A stretch of DNA of 64,000 nt, taken from the NCBI GenBank assembly GCA_964611145.1, contig CAZSYM010000006.1:28903-92902 (forward strand), in the 5' to 3' direction. The DNA is from WFQV01 sp964611145 (lineage in GTDB: Bacteria > Bacteroidota > Ignavibacteria > Ignavibacteriales > Melioribacteraceae). This document shows, one piece after another, positions 9,171 through 16,849 of the stretch. A model generated the notes under the pieces. The model ran no database searches, was not told where the DNA came from, and saw only the letters and a list, made by a program, of their open reading frames with translations. A program made the translations under genes and the position numbers. Positions within the stretch are counted from its first letter, which is position 1. Each line of letters starts with the position of its first letter.

Positions 9171-10712
9171 TTATTTAATGACGGCAAATTTTCTTGTGGA
9201 AATCAAGCCGTTATAGTTCAATCGGCAGAAGTAAATGCCGCTGGGTAAATTTGCCGCGTTAAATTTTACAACGTGTTTTCCGCTTGGGAGAATTCCGTTA
9301 AAGAGAGTTGTGATTTTTCTACCCAAGACATCGTAAATATCAAGCGTAACTTTTCCGTGGGGCGAACCGTTTCGAGATGCTTGTGCGGGCAAGGAATATT
9401 CGACGGTAGCCAAACCGTTCTCGGCTCCGAACGGGTTCGGATAAATATTCAATTCGAAAGAAGACGGTATTGTGGATTGCTCTTTTATGCCTATGGCAAG
9501 GATGCTTACCTGGACGGATGTTGTATCCCAACTCATAATTCTGTTGAGCGCTTTTACTTTGACGGTAAAAGTACCTTGAGAATTATAGACATGAATTGCA
9601 TTTTGCCCTTTGCCTGTGGTCCCATCTCCGAAGTCCCATACCCATTTTATTATTCCCTTGCCAAAGGCGGAGAATTTGGCAGTATCTTCCGCCGTACTCA
9701 CGTTTATGGAATCTATTGTCGGCTTGTGCTGTAGCCAGAGAAAGCGTGTGGTTTTCGTTACAACGGTATCCCAATAGGCATTCGGAGCGGGTGCCCATTG
9801 TCCGTTGAGAACGCCGTAGAATTCATGTCCTGCGCCTTGTACAAAGTATTTCTCGTATGGAAAACCCAAATGTTCGAGCCTTTCGGAAATGGGCTTACTG
9901 CCGTAAGTGGGAGGAAAGGAAGAAATGTTGAACGGGGAACCGACGTCGAAAGGAACTATTTTATCGTCCGTACCGTGGATTAGCAGAACGGGAATTATTC
10001 CGTCCTCGGGTTGAATTAACACCGTATCCTGTAAAGCTCCCCAGAGAGAAACGATGGCTTTTGCTCTTGCCGAATGAGCGTATTGGGAAGCTATGGCATC
10101 GAGTCCGCCCAAGTCGGGACCATCGTCGAGAGTGGGAGGGAAATGACTGATTGCATAAGTACCGGCGGGACGCTCCTGCTCTTTGTTCATGAATGCATTG
10201 TGAAGAGCGATAAATGCACCGGCGCTACTTCCCAAAAGAAAAACATTGTTCGTGTCGATTCGATAATCGTTGACTTTCTCTTTTAAGAATCTTATCGCGG
10301 CGCGGCCGTCCTGAATAGCGCGGTAAACGGCTCTTTCCGCACTTATTTTACTGGCGGGATTCATTCCCATTCTGTATTCAATTGAAGCTGTTATGTAGCC
10401 TCTTTTTGCAAACAATTGGCAGAAAGCGACCATGTCTTCGTTTTCTTTTGTGCCGCTTACGAACGCTCCGCCATGGGCTACTATTAAAAGCGGACGATAT
10501 GCAAGCGTGTCTCCCATCGGTTCGTAAATATCCATCTTCAAGTTTTCGGAGTGGGTTACGCTTTCGCCTGCGTAGGGGGAATTCAAAGCGGGTGCTGTTG
10601 CATAAGTTAGATTTGCATGCGATAATTCGCATTGAAACAGTGAATCCACGTAACGATTTTGAGCGAAGGAGGAGAGCGAGAGGAGACCGACAAGGACAAG
10701 GAACCTAAACAT
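9171..10712 (-). CDS. Secreted alpha/beta-hydrolase (carboxylesterase type) with PKD domain and T9SS sorting tail
   Basis: 513 residues. Signal peptide to about residue 17 (SSFAQ). Hydrolase domain about 40-330: oxyanion motif HGGAF at 80-84, nucleophile elbow GSSAGA with Ser163, acid in GTDDKIVPF and His in GAGHEFYG. A PKD domain follows (about 335-405, WDFGDGTTGKG). The final ~80 residues are a Por/T9SS tail: IYPNPFG, LDIYDVLGRKITTL, SGIYFCRL, and the terminal FAVIK. The tail means export across the outer membrane by type IX secretion. Substrate is unknown; similar hydrolases cleave esters or peptides. It is the first gene of the minus-strand envelope cluster; ribosome site AAAGGC. Confidence 0.9.
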   Translation of the reverse strand: MFRFLVLVGLLSLSSFAQNRYVDSLFQCELSHANLTYATAPALNSPYAGESVTHSENLKMDIYEPMGDTLAYRPLLIVAHGGAFVSGTKENEDMVAFCQLFAKRGYITASIEYRMGMNPASKISAERAVYRAIQDGRAAIRFLKEKVNDYRIDTNNVFLLGSSAGAFIALHNAFMNKEQERPAGTYAISHFPPTLDDGPDLGGLDAIASQYAHSARAKAIVSLWGALQDTVLIQPEDGIIPVLLIHGTDDKIVPFDVGSPFNISSFPPTYGSKPISERLEHLGFPYEKYFVQGAGHEFYGVLNGQWAPAPNAYWDTVVTKTTRFLWLQHKPTIDSINVSTAEDTAKFSAFGKGIIKWVWDFGDGTTGKGQNAIHVYNSQGTFTVKVKALNRIMSWDTTSVQVSILAIGIKEQSTIPSSFELNIYPNPFGAENGLATVEYSLPAQASRNGSPHGKVTLDIYDVLGRKITTLFNGILPSGKHVVKFNAANLPSGIYFCRLNYNGLISTRKFAVIK

Positions 10713-10825
10713 TTTTTTGCCTTTAGTTGTTTTGAAATTTATATCTAATTCCTCCCGTAGGGGGAAATAAAGTCCTTGTCGCTGGAAATTTCACTTCTTA
10801 ACATAATATTTAAATTGAATTTTCG

Positions 10826-10833
10826 CAAATATA
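10826..10833 (-). promoter_or_regulatory. Possible -7 element (TATATTTG) for the envelope cluster
   Basis: On the minus strand TATATTTG lies about 114 bases ahead of the esterase start. No -33 TTG is visible at the usual distance, and the region is very AT-rich, so chance is a real alternative. Confidence 0.25.
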
Positions 10834-10960
10834 AATATTTTATTTTTATAAAAATGTGGTTTTGGGAATGCCTGTTTGGAAAAGCGGTTTTCGTGCGTTG
10901 TGATTTGTTTAATTGTTCGGCGGGCTTTATTTTCTTAATTTCAAAAAATGGTTTTTAAAA

Positions 10961-11392
10961 ATGAAAGTCAACAAAATCGAACATATCGCAATAGCCGTGA
11001 GAGATTTGGAAAACTCCGTGAAACTTTTCGAGAATCTTCTGGGCGTGAAATGTTATGCGATTGAAGAAGTGGAAGACCAAAAGGTGCGCACGGCTTTTTT
11101 CCGTGTGGGAGAAACAAAGATAGAGCTTTTGGAAGCCACTTCCGAAGAAAGCACAATAGCAAAATTCGTTGCCAATAAAGGCGAGGGATTACATCATATT
11201 GCTTTTCAAGTGGAAAATATAGAGAAGTCTCTCTCGGAGCTTTCGGATAAGAATTTCCGATTGATTGATACCCAACCCAGAAAAGGTGCGGAAGGATTGC
11301 AAATAGCTTTTCTTCATCCCAAATCTGTAAATGGCGTTCTGGTGGAATTGTGTTCCGAACCTTCGGATAAAAAACAGGAGGAAAAGAATTGA
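10961..11392 (+). CDS. mce: Methylmalonyl-CoA epimerase
   Basis: 143 residues from ATG 10961; the frame is open further upstream, but homologues begin at MKVNKIEHIAIAV. It interconverts (S)- and (R)-methylmalonyl-CoA, feeding the B12-dependent mutase. VOC/glyoxalase fold: metal-binding His in IEHIAIAV, Glu in KIELLEAT, His in GLHHIAFQV and Glu in GVLVELC. The stop overlaps the TTG start of the downstream M1 peptidase by four bases. mutA and mutB lie 20 kb further on and the B12 adenosyltransferase 34 kb further on, so the pathway is present but not clustered. Confidence 0.93.
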   Translation: MKVNKIEHIAIAVRDLENSVKLFENLLGVKCYAIEEVEDQKVRTAFFRVGETKIELLEATSEESTIAKFVANKGEGLHHIAFQVENIEKSLSELSDKNFRLIDTQPRKGAEGLQIAFLHPKSVNGVLVELCSEPSDKKQEEKN

Positions 11393-13428
11393 AAAGATTA
11401 AGAAGTTTTATTTTTGTTTTGCTTTTGCTGTCGGTGGTTTCTTATGCTCAAAGCGGAATTGAAAAAATAGCGCTTTCCGAAGCAAAGGCGCATAAGAATT
11501 TTATATCCCAACCGATGTATCCGGGAGATTCGAATATTGATGTTACTTTCTACCGTTTGAATCTTTATCTGGATTACGACAGGCGCTATATTTCCGGTAT
11601 AGTGCGAGTGGAAGGTCGGGCGACAAAAGATTCCTTACAAAGTTTTTTCCTGGATATGCAGGACGTTCTTACTCTCGATTCCGTAACAACGGAGGGAAAG
11701 AGAACAGAAGCGCGTCATTACAATGATAAAATTGAAATTACTTTGCCGAGGAAAATCGGAGGCGAAGAAAAATTCGCGGTGGATGTTTATTATCATGGTA
11801 CACCGGGAAGTTCGGGTTTCGAAAGTTTTGAATTTACCACTCATTTCGCTACGAGCGACCCGATAATTTGGTCGCTCAGCGAGCCTTACGGTGCAAGCGA
11901 TTGGTTTCCCGTTAAAGATACCCCGGCGGACAAAGCGGATTCTTCCGAAGTTTGGATTACAGCCGATAGCTTTTTTGTTTCCGTTTCGAACGGTACTTTG
12001 GAAGCCGTGATTGATAATCATGACGGAACGAAAACTTATAAGTGGAAAAATCATTATCCGATTGCGCAATATCTGATTTCTCTTGCTATGACAAACTATG
12101 CCGAGTATGATAGTTATTTCAAATACTCCGATACGGATTCGATGATTATACGCCATTTCATGTATAAAGAACATTTGACCGACGATTTGAAACCGAAATT
12201 GAAAGAAACGGGCGAGATGATAGCCTTTTATTCGAGCAAGTTCGGAATGTATCCTTTTTTGAAAGAAAAATACGGACATGCGGAATTCGGCTGGGGCGGG
12301 GGTATGGAACATCAAACCATTACCTCCATTGGAGATGACAACGGTTTCCGAAGCGAAAGCTGGACGAGGGAATTGATTTCCCACGAGTTGGCGCATCAAT
12401 GGTTCGGGGATATGATTACGTGTAAGGATTGGCATCATATCTGGCTTAACGAAGGTTTCGCCACGTATTGCCAAGCTCTTTATATCGAACATCTCAGAGG
12501 ATTTCATGCTTATCAGGATTATGTCCGACACGAGTTTATCCGCATGCCCGATGCCGAAAGATATGGCGCAAAAGGAGCCGTGGGAACAATTTGGGTGCAA
12601 GATATTGGGAGCGTGTATCAAATTTTTAATTATAAAAGAAGTTATTTGAAATCCGCAATGGTTTTGCACATGTTGCGGGGAATCTTGGGAGATAGCCTTT
12701 TCTTCAAGGCACTTTATTCATATGCGAATGACCCTCATTTGAAATACGGTGTTGCCGTAACCGAGGATTTTCAAGCGGATGTGGAAAAAGTTGCCAATAT
12801 GGACTTGGATTATTTCTTCAAAGAATGGATTTACGGAGAAGGTTACCCGAAATATTCCGTGGATTGGACCTATGCCGAAGGAAATAACGGATACTACAAT
12901 GTGTTTGTTACGATTAAGCAGGAGAAAGGAACAAATCCCCGTTATTTTAAAATGCCCGTTCAAATTCGTTTATTGACTTCTTCGGGAGATACGACTTTGA
13001 CGGTGATGAACGAGGCTCTGGCTTCCCAAAGTTTTTCTTTTGAGATAAAAGGTCGTCCTTCCGCATTGAAGTTTGACCCCGATATATGGATACTTCGAGA
13101 TGTCCGATCGATTCATTACACTTCCGTAGAAGAGGGGAATGCAAGAGAAATGGATTTTGCGCTTTCCCAAAATTATCCTAATCCTTTTAATCCGACTACT
13201 ACTATAAAATATTCTCTTCCGAATTCCCTCGGCACATTGGCTTTACATGTTCGATTGGATGTTTATGATGTATTGGGACGAAAAATCGCCACGCTTGTGA
13301 ATGCTGAGCAGTTGCCGGGTAATTATACGGTACGTTTTGACGCGCGAAATTTCCCCGGTGGGGTTTATTTTTATACTTTGAGAGCGGGCGATTACGTCGC
13401 TACTAGGAAGATGGTTCTGCTCAAGTGA
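11389..13428 (+). CDS. Secreted M1-family aminopeptidase with T9SS sorting tail
   Basis: 679 residues, start TTG 11389 preceded by AGGAGG at seven bases and overlapping mce by four. Signal peptide to about residue 21. Zinc site HEXXH-x18-E: His332, Glu333, His336 in ISHELAHQW and Glu355 in WLNEGFAT. Substrate-anchoring GGGMEHQT precedes it. The C-terminal ~85 residues are a T9SS tail (NYPNPFNPTTTIKYS, VYDVLGRKIATLV, RKMVLLK). M1 enzymes remove N-terminal residues from peptides. The tail predicts release to, or display on, the cell surface. It differs clearly from the second M1 peptidase at 16850. Confidence 0.95.
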   Translation: MKRLRSFIFVLLLLSVVSYAQSGIEKIALSEAKAHKNFISQPMYPGDSNIDVTFYRLNLYLDYDRRYISGIVRVEGRATKDSLQSFFLDMQDVLTLDSVTTEGKRTEARHYNDKIEITLPRKIGGEEKFAVDVYYHGTPGSSGFESFEFTTHFATSDPIIWSLSEPYGASDWFPVKDTPADKADSSEVWITADSFFVSVSNGTLEAVIDNHDGTKTYKWKNHYPIAQYLISLAMTNYAEYDSYFKYSDTDSMIIRHFMYKEHLTDDLKPKLKETGEMIAFYSSKFGMYPFLKEKYGHAEFGWGGGMEHQTITSIGDDNGFRSESWTRELISHELAHQWFGDMITCKDWHHIWLNEGFATYCQALYIEHLRGFHAYQDYVRHEFIRMPDAERYGAKGAVGTIWVQDIGSVYQIFNYKRSYLKSAMVLHMLRGILGDSLFFKALYSYANDPHLKYGVAVTEDFQADVEKVANMDLDYFFKEWIYGEGYPKYSVDWTYAEGNNGYYNVFVTIKQEKGTNPRYFKMPVQIRLLTSSGDTTLTVMNEALASQSFSFEIKGRPSALKFDPDIWILRDVRSIHYTSVEEGNAREMDFALSQNYPNPFNPTTTIKYSLPNSLGTLALHVRLDVYDVLGRKIATLVNAEQLPGNYTVRFDARNFPGGVYFYTLRAGDYVATRKMVLLK

Positions 13429-13486
13429 AAACGAGTTAAGCGGTGATGAAGTGTTTGGATTGGCTACGAGGAGATTTTTAGTGTTT

Positions 13487-13912
13487 TTAAATATCGAAAA
13501 TCAAGCGTGCGGAAAGTAAGTTGCCTTTTTGTTCAATCTTGAGTTGACTAAAGGTAATTGCTTTTATTTCTTCTTTGAGATGTACGGAGTGCTCCTCGAG
13601 GGATAAGATATGAATTTTTGCGGATAGAGAAAGAACATCTTTTACATGTTCGATTTGTATCTCCTTTAGCGTATTGGCAATTTGTTTTTTTGCTTGTAGC
13701 AGGAAATTTATTTCGCTTAGGAAAGAGACCAATAACTCCTCTGCCGTGCTTTCTTTTAATATAATCGTGCGTTCCTTTTTGCTTTCGGGGGTTTCTTCCG
13801 CCACGGCTTCGCGCCAACTTTCGAAAGCGGCTCTGAATAATTCTTCGAGCGAATCCGCTTCGATTATAACCGCTATATCCGCTGGATGATCAATGAATTT
13901 AAATTTGTACAT
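13487..13912 (-). CDS. Archease
   Basis: 141 residues from ATG 13912; the frame extends upstream into the DUF5916 gene but homologues start at MYKFKFIDHPADIAV. Archease activates the RNA ligase RtcB, speeding its guanylylation. The family entry motif (FIDHPADIAV, then LEELFRAAFE) and the C-terminal hydrophobic strand (LSARLIFDI) are present; usual length is about 140. Metal-binding Asp residues sit at the entry motif and near the C terminus. No rtcB is in the window, so the partner must be elsewhere or absent. The start is two bases after the DUF5916 stop, so the two are probably co-transcribed. Confidence 0.85.
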   Translation of the reverse strand: MYKFKFIDHPADIAVIIEADSLEELFRAAFESWREAVAEETPESKKERTIILKESTAEELLVSFLSEINFLLQAKKQIANTLKEIQIEHVKDVLSLSAKIHILSLEEHSVHLKEEIKAITFSQLKIEQKGNLLSARLIFDI

Positions 13913-13914
13913 AC

Positions 13915-16095
13915 CTAAAAATAGTAAAGATATTTTATTTTGAACACTGCAGCGCGGTCCGTGGTTTTCATTGCAAGGGGTGAAATCAAATTGCCGTTCT
14001 CGTCGTATTCGCCGATTCTTTGTCCCACTTCGTTGATTGCAAAGTAAATCCAACTTTTGGGAGAAAAATTGTAACTGAAAAGAAAACCCAAAACGATTTG
14101 TTCTAATTTCGAAGAGGAGCGAAGAAAAACATTATCCACGTAAAGTCGCAAGTTCAAATTGTTAAAGGGAGTAAGCGAAAAGAACGGACGGGAGTTATAT
14201 GTGATTTCCTCGGTTGTTCCGTTCGGTTTTAATTCGATAAAAATATCCGCCGAAGTGCCGAGGCTTAGAAAAACAAAAGGTTTGAACTCCCCGAAAACAT
14301 TGGCGCTGACGAGTCCCCCGGCGTATCCTCGCCGAAAATTATACGTTTTGGAATAAGCGATGTTAAAATTGCCGTGATATTTGGGATTTCCAAAGTAGTA
14401 AGTTGAAAATTGTGCTAAGAAGCTGTTGTATTTTATGTTAAGATCCTTTGAACGTCCTAATAGAAATGTTATGTTTATACCAGCCATATTTCGGAATTGC
14501 ACGGAAATTCCCCCACCTAATTGTCTGTCCGTGTAAGCGTCCTCGTCGGTGTATTCCAGCATAGCAACTCCAAAAAGCATAACGGATTGAACACTTCCCT
14601 TGCGAGGTACCCAACGGGGACCGCCACCGTATGTGAAATTTGCGGAACCTCTCCACGGGACAAAACCGATTTGACTTACATCGAAATTCTTTCCTATATA
14701 ACGAAATTGTGCAAGGTTAAACCATGAGCTTTTGATTTGTGAAAAGCCTGTGGATATTGCAAAATCTCCTTTCGAGTCTTTAAACGAGCGGGCAATCTGA
14801 TATGCAAGTTGCCAATCCGATTTTCTAAAAGCACCGTCTATGTCCACTACGCCGTAATTATGCCCTTCTTCGTGCTTGCCTGCAAAGAGGATTCCGGCGG
14901 AGGAATTACCCCAAATTTGCTTTTTGATTCTTGCCGCTCCGAATGTCGCACGTTTTTCAACATATTTGTTTCCGCCATAGGAATATTCTTTTTCGCCTGT
15001 TAAAGCTATCAAAGCGCCGTATTCAAAGCCTTTGGTTCTACCGAATGCTTTTGTGCCGAATAACAACGGTGTTTCCGAGCCGTCCCGCAATTTTTTACCT
15101 ATGCGCCTTGAGTAGAAAAGCTCCAACGGTCGGTAGAAACCCATATTGCGTAGTTTTCCCGCGGCTGTAAAAGTTTCTCGTCCTTCTGTAAAGAAAGGGC
15201 GTCTTTCCTGAAAATAACTTTCGTATCGCGAAATGTTAAAGTTGTAGGGGTCGGCTTCCACCTGTGCAAAGTCGGGATTGAAGGTCATCTGCAAAGTTAA
15301 TTTTGGAGAAGGATTGTAAAATATATCCAATCCCGCATCGCTTTGCCAGTCATATTTGCCTTCGATGTTGTAAGTGGCTTTTGTAATACCCACGGGATAG
15401 ACCTCTAAACTCAAGCCGTGAATTTTGGGGCGGAAGCCGTCGAAAATCAACGAACCGAATTTCGATATGCGCTGTCCCTCGTTCTCTGCATAGCTTATCC
15501 AATAAATGTCTTCGTGTAAGTGAGGAATGTAGCGGTCGAAGTCCAAGCCCCATGCAAAAAGCTTCTCGTCGTATTGTATGGATTTGTACGGAATTTCAAT
15601 TTCGACCGCATAACCCCAGCTGTAAATTTTCGAGGAGGCGAACCAGATGCCGTCCCAACTATAATCACGATTTCGTGCGTCGTCGAGTAATCGACAGTCG
15701 CTTCTTACTCCGGAAGCCGAGACGCCGAATTTGTAAGCCGTGCGCTTATCTCCGAAGGTATCCAGCATTATTGAAACGGCGTCTCCCGTGCGCTCGTCTA
15801 ACATTCCACTGTTCGCTTGAATTTCTGCGGGATCGTCGTAGCATACGAAAAGACAATAAAGCGAGGATTCCGTCGAGAGTAATTTCGCTACCGTTTTTCT
15901 TTGAGGCGTGGAATTAGGATATGGCTGAAATTCCACAAAGTCGCTCGTGGAATCCGCCTCTTGCCACGCGTTTTCTATTATGCCGTCTATGATTATCTTC
16001 TTGTCGGTTTTCTTTAAGTGAATGATTTTTGCCTGTCCGAAAGCGGCGTTTGTCAAAATGAAAATTGCAAAAAGCAAAGTGAATATTTTTTGCAT
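13915..16095 (-). CDS. DUF5916 outer-membrane protein with N-terminal CBM9-like domain
   Basis: 726 residues from ATG 16095, chosen for the strong GGGAG site and the signal peptide MQKIFTLLFAIFI ending at AFGQ. Residues about 25-210 resemble a carbohydrate-binding CBM9 fold (IDGIIENAWQEAD, WDGIWFASSKI, AVEIEIPYKSI). The remainder is the DUF5916 barrel: FNPDFAQVEADP, then RRPFFTEGRETF, and strand after strand ending in FKIKYLYYF. The family is common in Bacteroidota and Ignavibacteria and is assumed to sit in the outer membrane. Whether the N domain binds sugar or another ligand is unknown. It is transcribed divergently from the RsbRD-type gene. Confidence 0.85.
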   Translation of the reverse strand: MQKIFTLLFAIFILTNAAFGQAKIIHLKKTDKKIIIDGIIENAWQEADSTSDFVEFQPYPNSTPQRKTVAKLLSTESSLYCLFVCYDDPAEIQANSGMLDERTGDAVSIMLDTFGDKRTAYKFGVSASGVRSDCRLLDDARNRDYSWDGIWFASSKIYSWGYAVEIEIPYKSIQYDEKLFAWGLDFDRYIPHLHEDIYWISYAENEGQRISKFGSLIFDGFRPKIHGLSLEVYPVGITKATYNIEGKYDWQSDAGLDIFYNPSPKLTLQMTFNPDFAQVEADPYNFNISRYESYFQERRPFFTEGRETFTAAGKLRNMGFYRPLELFYSRRIGKKLRDGSETPLLFGTKAFGRTKGFEYGALIALTGEKEYSYGGNKYVEKRATFGAARIKKQIWGNSSAGILFAGKHEEGHNYGVVDIDGAFRKSDWQLAYQIARSFKDSKGDFAISTGFSQIKSSWFNLAQFRYIGKNFDVSQIGFVPWRGSANFTYGGGPRWVPRKGSVQSVMLFGVAMLEYTDEDAYTDRQLGGGISVQFRNMAGINITFLLGRSKDLNIKYNSFLAQFSTYYFGNPKYHGNFNIAYSKTYNFRRGYAGGLVSANVFGEFKPFVFLSLGTSADIFIELKPNGTTEEITYNSRPFFSLTPFNNLNLRLYVDNVFLRSSSKLEQIVLGFLFSYNFSPKSWIYFAINEVGQRIGEYDENGNLISPLAMKTTDRAAVFKIKYLYYF

Positions 16096-16111
16096 TGTTT
16101 CTCCCGATTGT

Positions 16112-16142
16112 TTTGACTTTAGACTAATCAAAAATAAATTTG
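16112..16142 (+). promoter_or_regulatory. Bacteroidota-type promoter, full consensus
   Basis: TTTTG at 16111-16115, a 19-base spacer, then TAAATTTG at 16135-16142: a full match to TTTG-N19-TAnnTTTG. Expected transcription start is near 16149, giving a leader of about 40 bases before the RsbRD-type gene. Confidence 0.6.
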
Positions 16143-16163
16143 TTACATGTCTTTGAAAAAATA

Positions 16164-16179
16164 TCACGAATTTTCGTGA
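16164..16179. promoter_or_regulatory. Perfect inverted repeat TCACGAA-TT-TTCGTGA in the leader
   Basis: Seven-base arms with a two-base centre, one base before the GGAG ribosome site of the RsbRD-type gene and just after its predicted transcription start. It could be a repressor operator or, in RNA, a hairpin with too small a loop to be very stable; operator is the better guess. Confidence 0.5.
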
Positions 16180-16189
16180 AGGAGAAAAA

Positions 16190-16732
16190 ATGGTTTACAA
16201 GAAATTGTTGGAGACTATTAGGGAAAATATTGACCCTATGGCTAATCAATGGGCGGACGAAGTCCAAGCAAGCGAATTTTTTAAAACCTATCAGAAATTT
16301 GAGAGAGACGAGATTAAACGCAGAGCCGGAATTTTATTTGCTAAACTTGCACAATGGCTTGAATCTGGCGGGGATTACAAGGAGAGTGAAAAGTATTTTA
16401 TAGAGTTGGGACGCGAGCGTTTTCGTGAAGGTTTTCCCCTGCCGGAAGTTCATCTGGCGATCTATGTAACCAAAAAAATATTTTGGAAAAATATTGATTG
16501 GCGGGATGCTATTACGGGTAGCTTCCGAACTGACCATGCCACGCAAATAATGAGTGTGCTTAACGATTATTTCGATTTAGGTAATTATTATGTTACCCGC
16601 GGCTATTTTCGTGAGTTGCTGGAAAAGATGAGTGACCAGCAATGCTTCAAACGCGACGAGCTTGAATTTGTTCTCTGTAAGGGGCTTTCCGAAAAGGAAG
16701 TCTGGAAGAAAGAAGACTTTGGTTTGGAGTAG
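16190..16732 (+). CDS. Stand-alone RsbRD N-terminal-type sensor domain protein
   Basis: 180 residues. The sequence matches the RsbRD_N pattern: MANQWADEVQ early, IELGRERFREGFPLPEVH in the middle, then an all-helical second half. In other bacteria this domain is the input module of RsbR stressosome paralogues or is fused to kinases. Here it ends without a STAS or kinase domain. Ribosome site GAAGGAG lies nine bases before ATG 16190. A full-consensus promoter and a palindrome precede it, so it has its own control. The output partner is not in the neighbourhood. Family call is fairly sure; function is open. Confidence 0.8.
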   Translation: MVYKKLLETIRENIDPMANQWADEVQASEFFKTYQKFERDEIKRRAGILFAKLAQWLESGGDYKESEKYFIELGRERFREGFPLPEVHLAIYVTKKIFWKNIDWRDAITGSFRTDHATQIMSVLNDYFDLGNYYVTRGYFRELLEKMSDQQCFKRDELEFVLCKGLSEKEVWKKEDFGLE

Positions 16733-16849
16733 TGTAGTGTTTTAGGTTAGAATAACATCTCATTTTTATAGAGGATTGTGAGAAAACGGTGTTTGTGGGA
16801 TTTAGAAAATTGTAATTGAAAATGAATTTAATAAGTCGCGAGGCTGAAG

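Noticed and set aside
10776..10958. 60-codon open frame before mce
   Set aside because: In an AT-rich promoter region, no ribosome site, Phe/Ile-rich with no signal or homologous pattern; not supported as a gene.
11635..12669. 344-codon open frame on the minus strand
   Set aside because: It lies fully inside the M1 aminopeptidase gene, has no ribosome site, no family resemblance and an odd composition; a shadow of the real gene.
13913..14053. 47-residue N-terminal extension of archease
   Set aside because: Lies within the DUF5916 gene and is not seen in the family; start set at ATG 13912.
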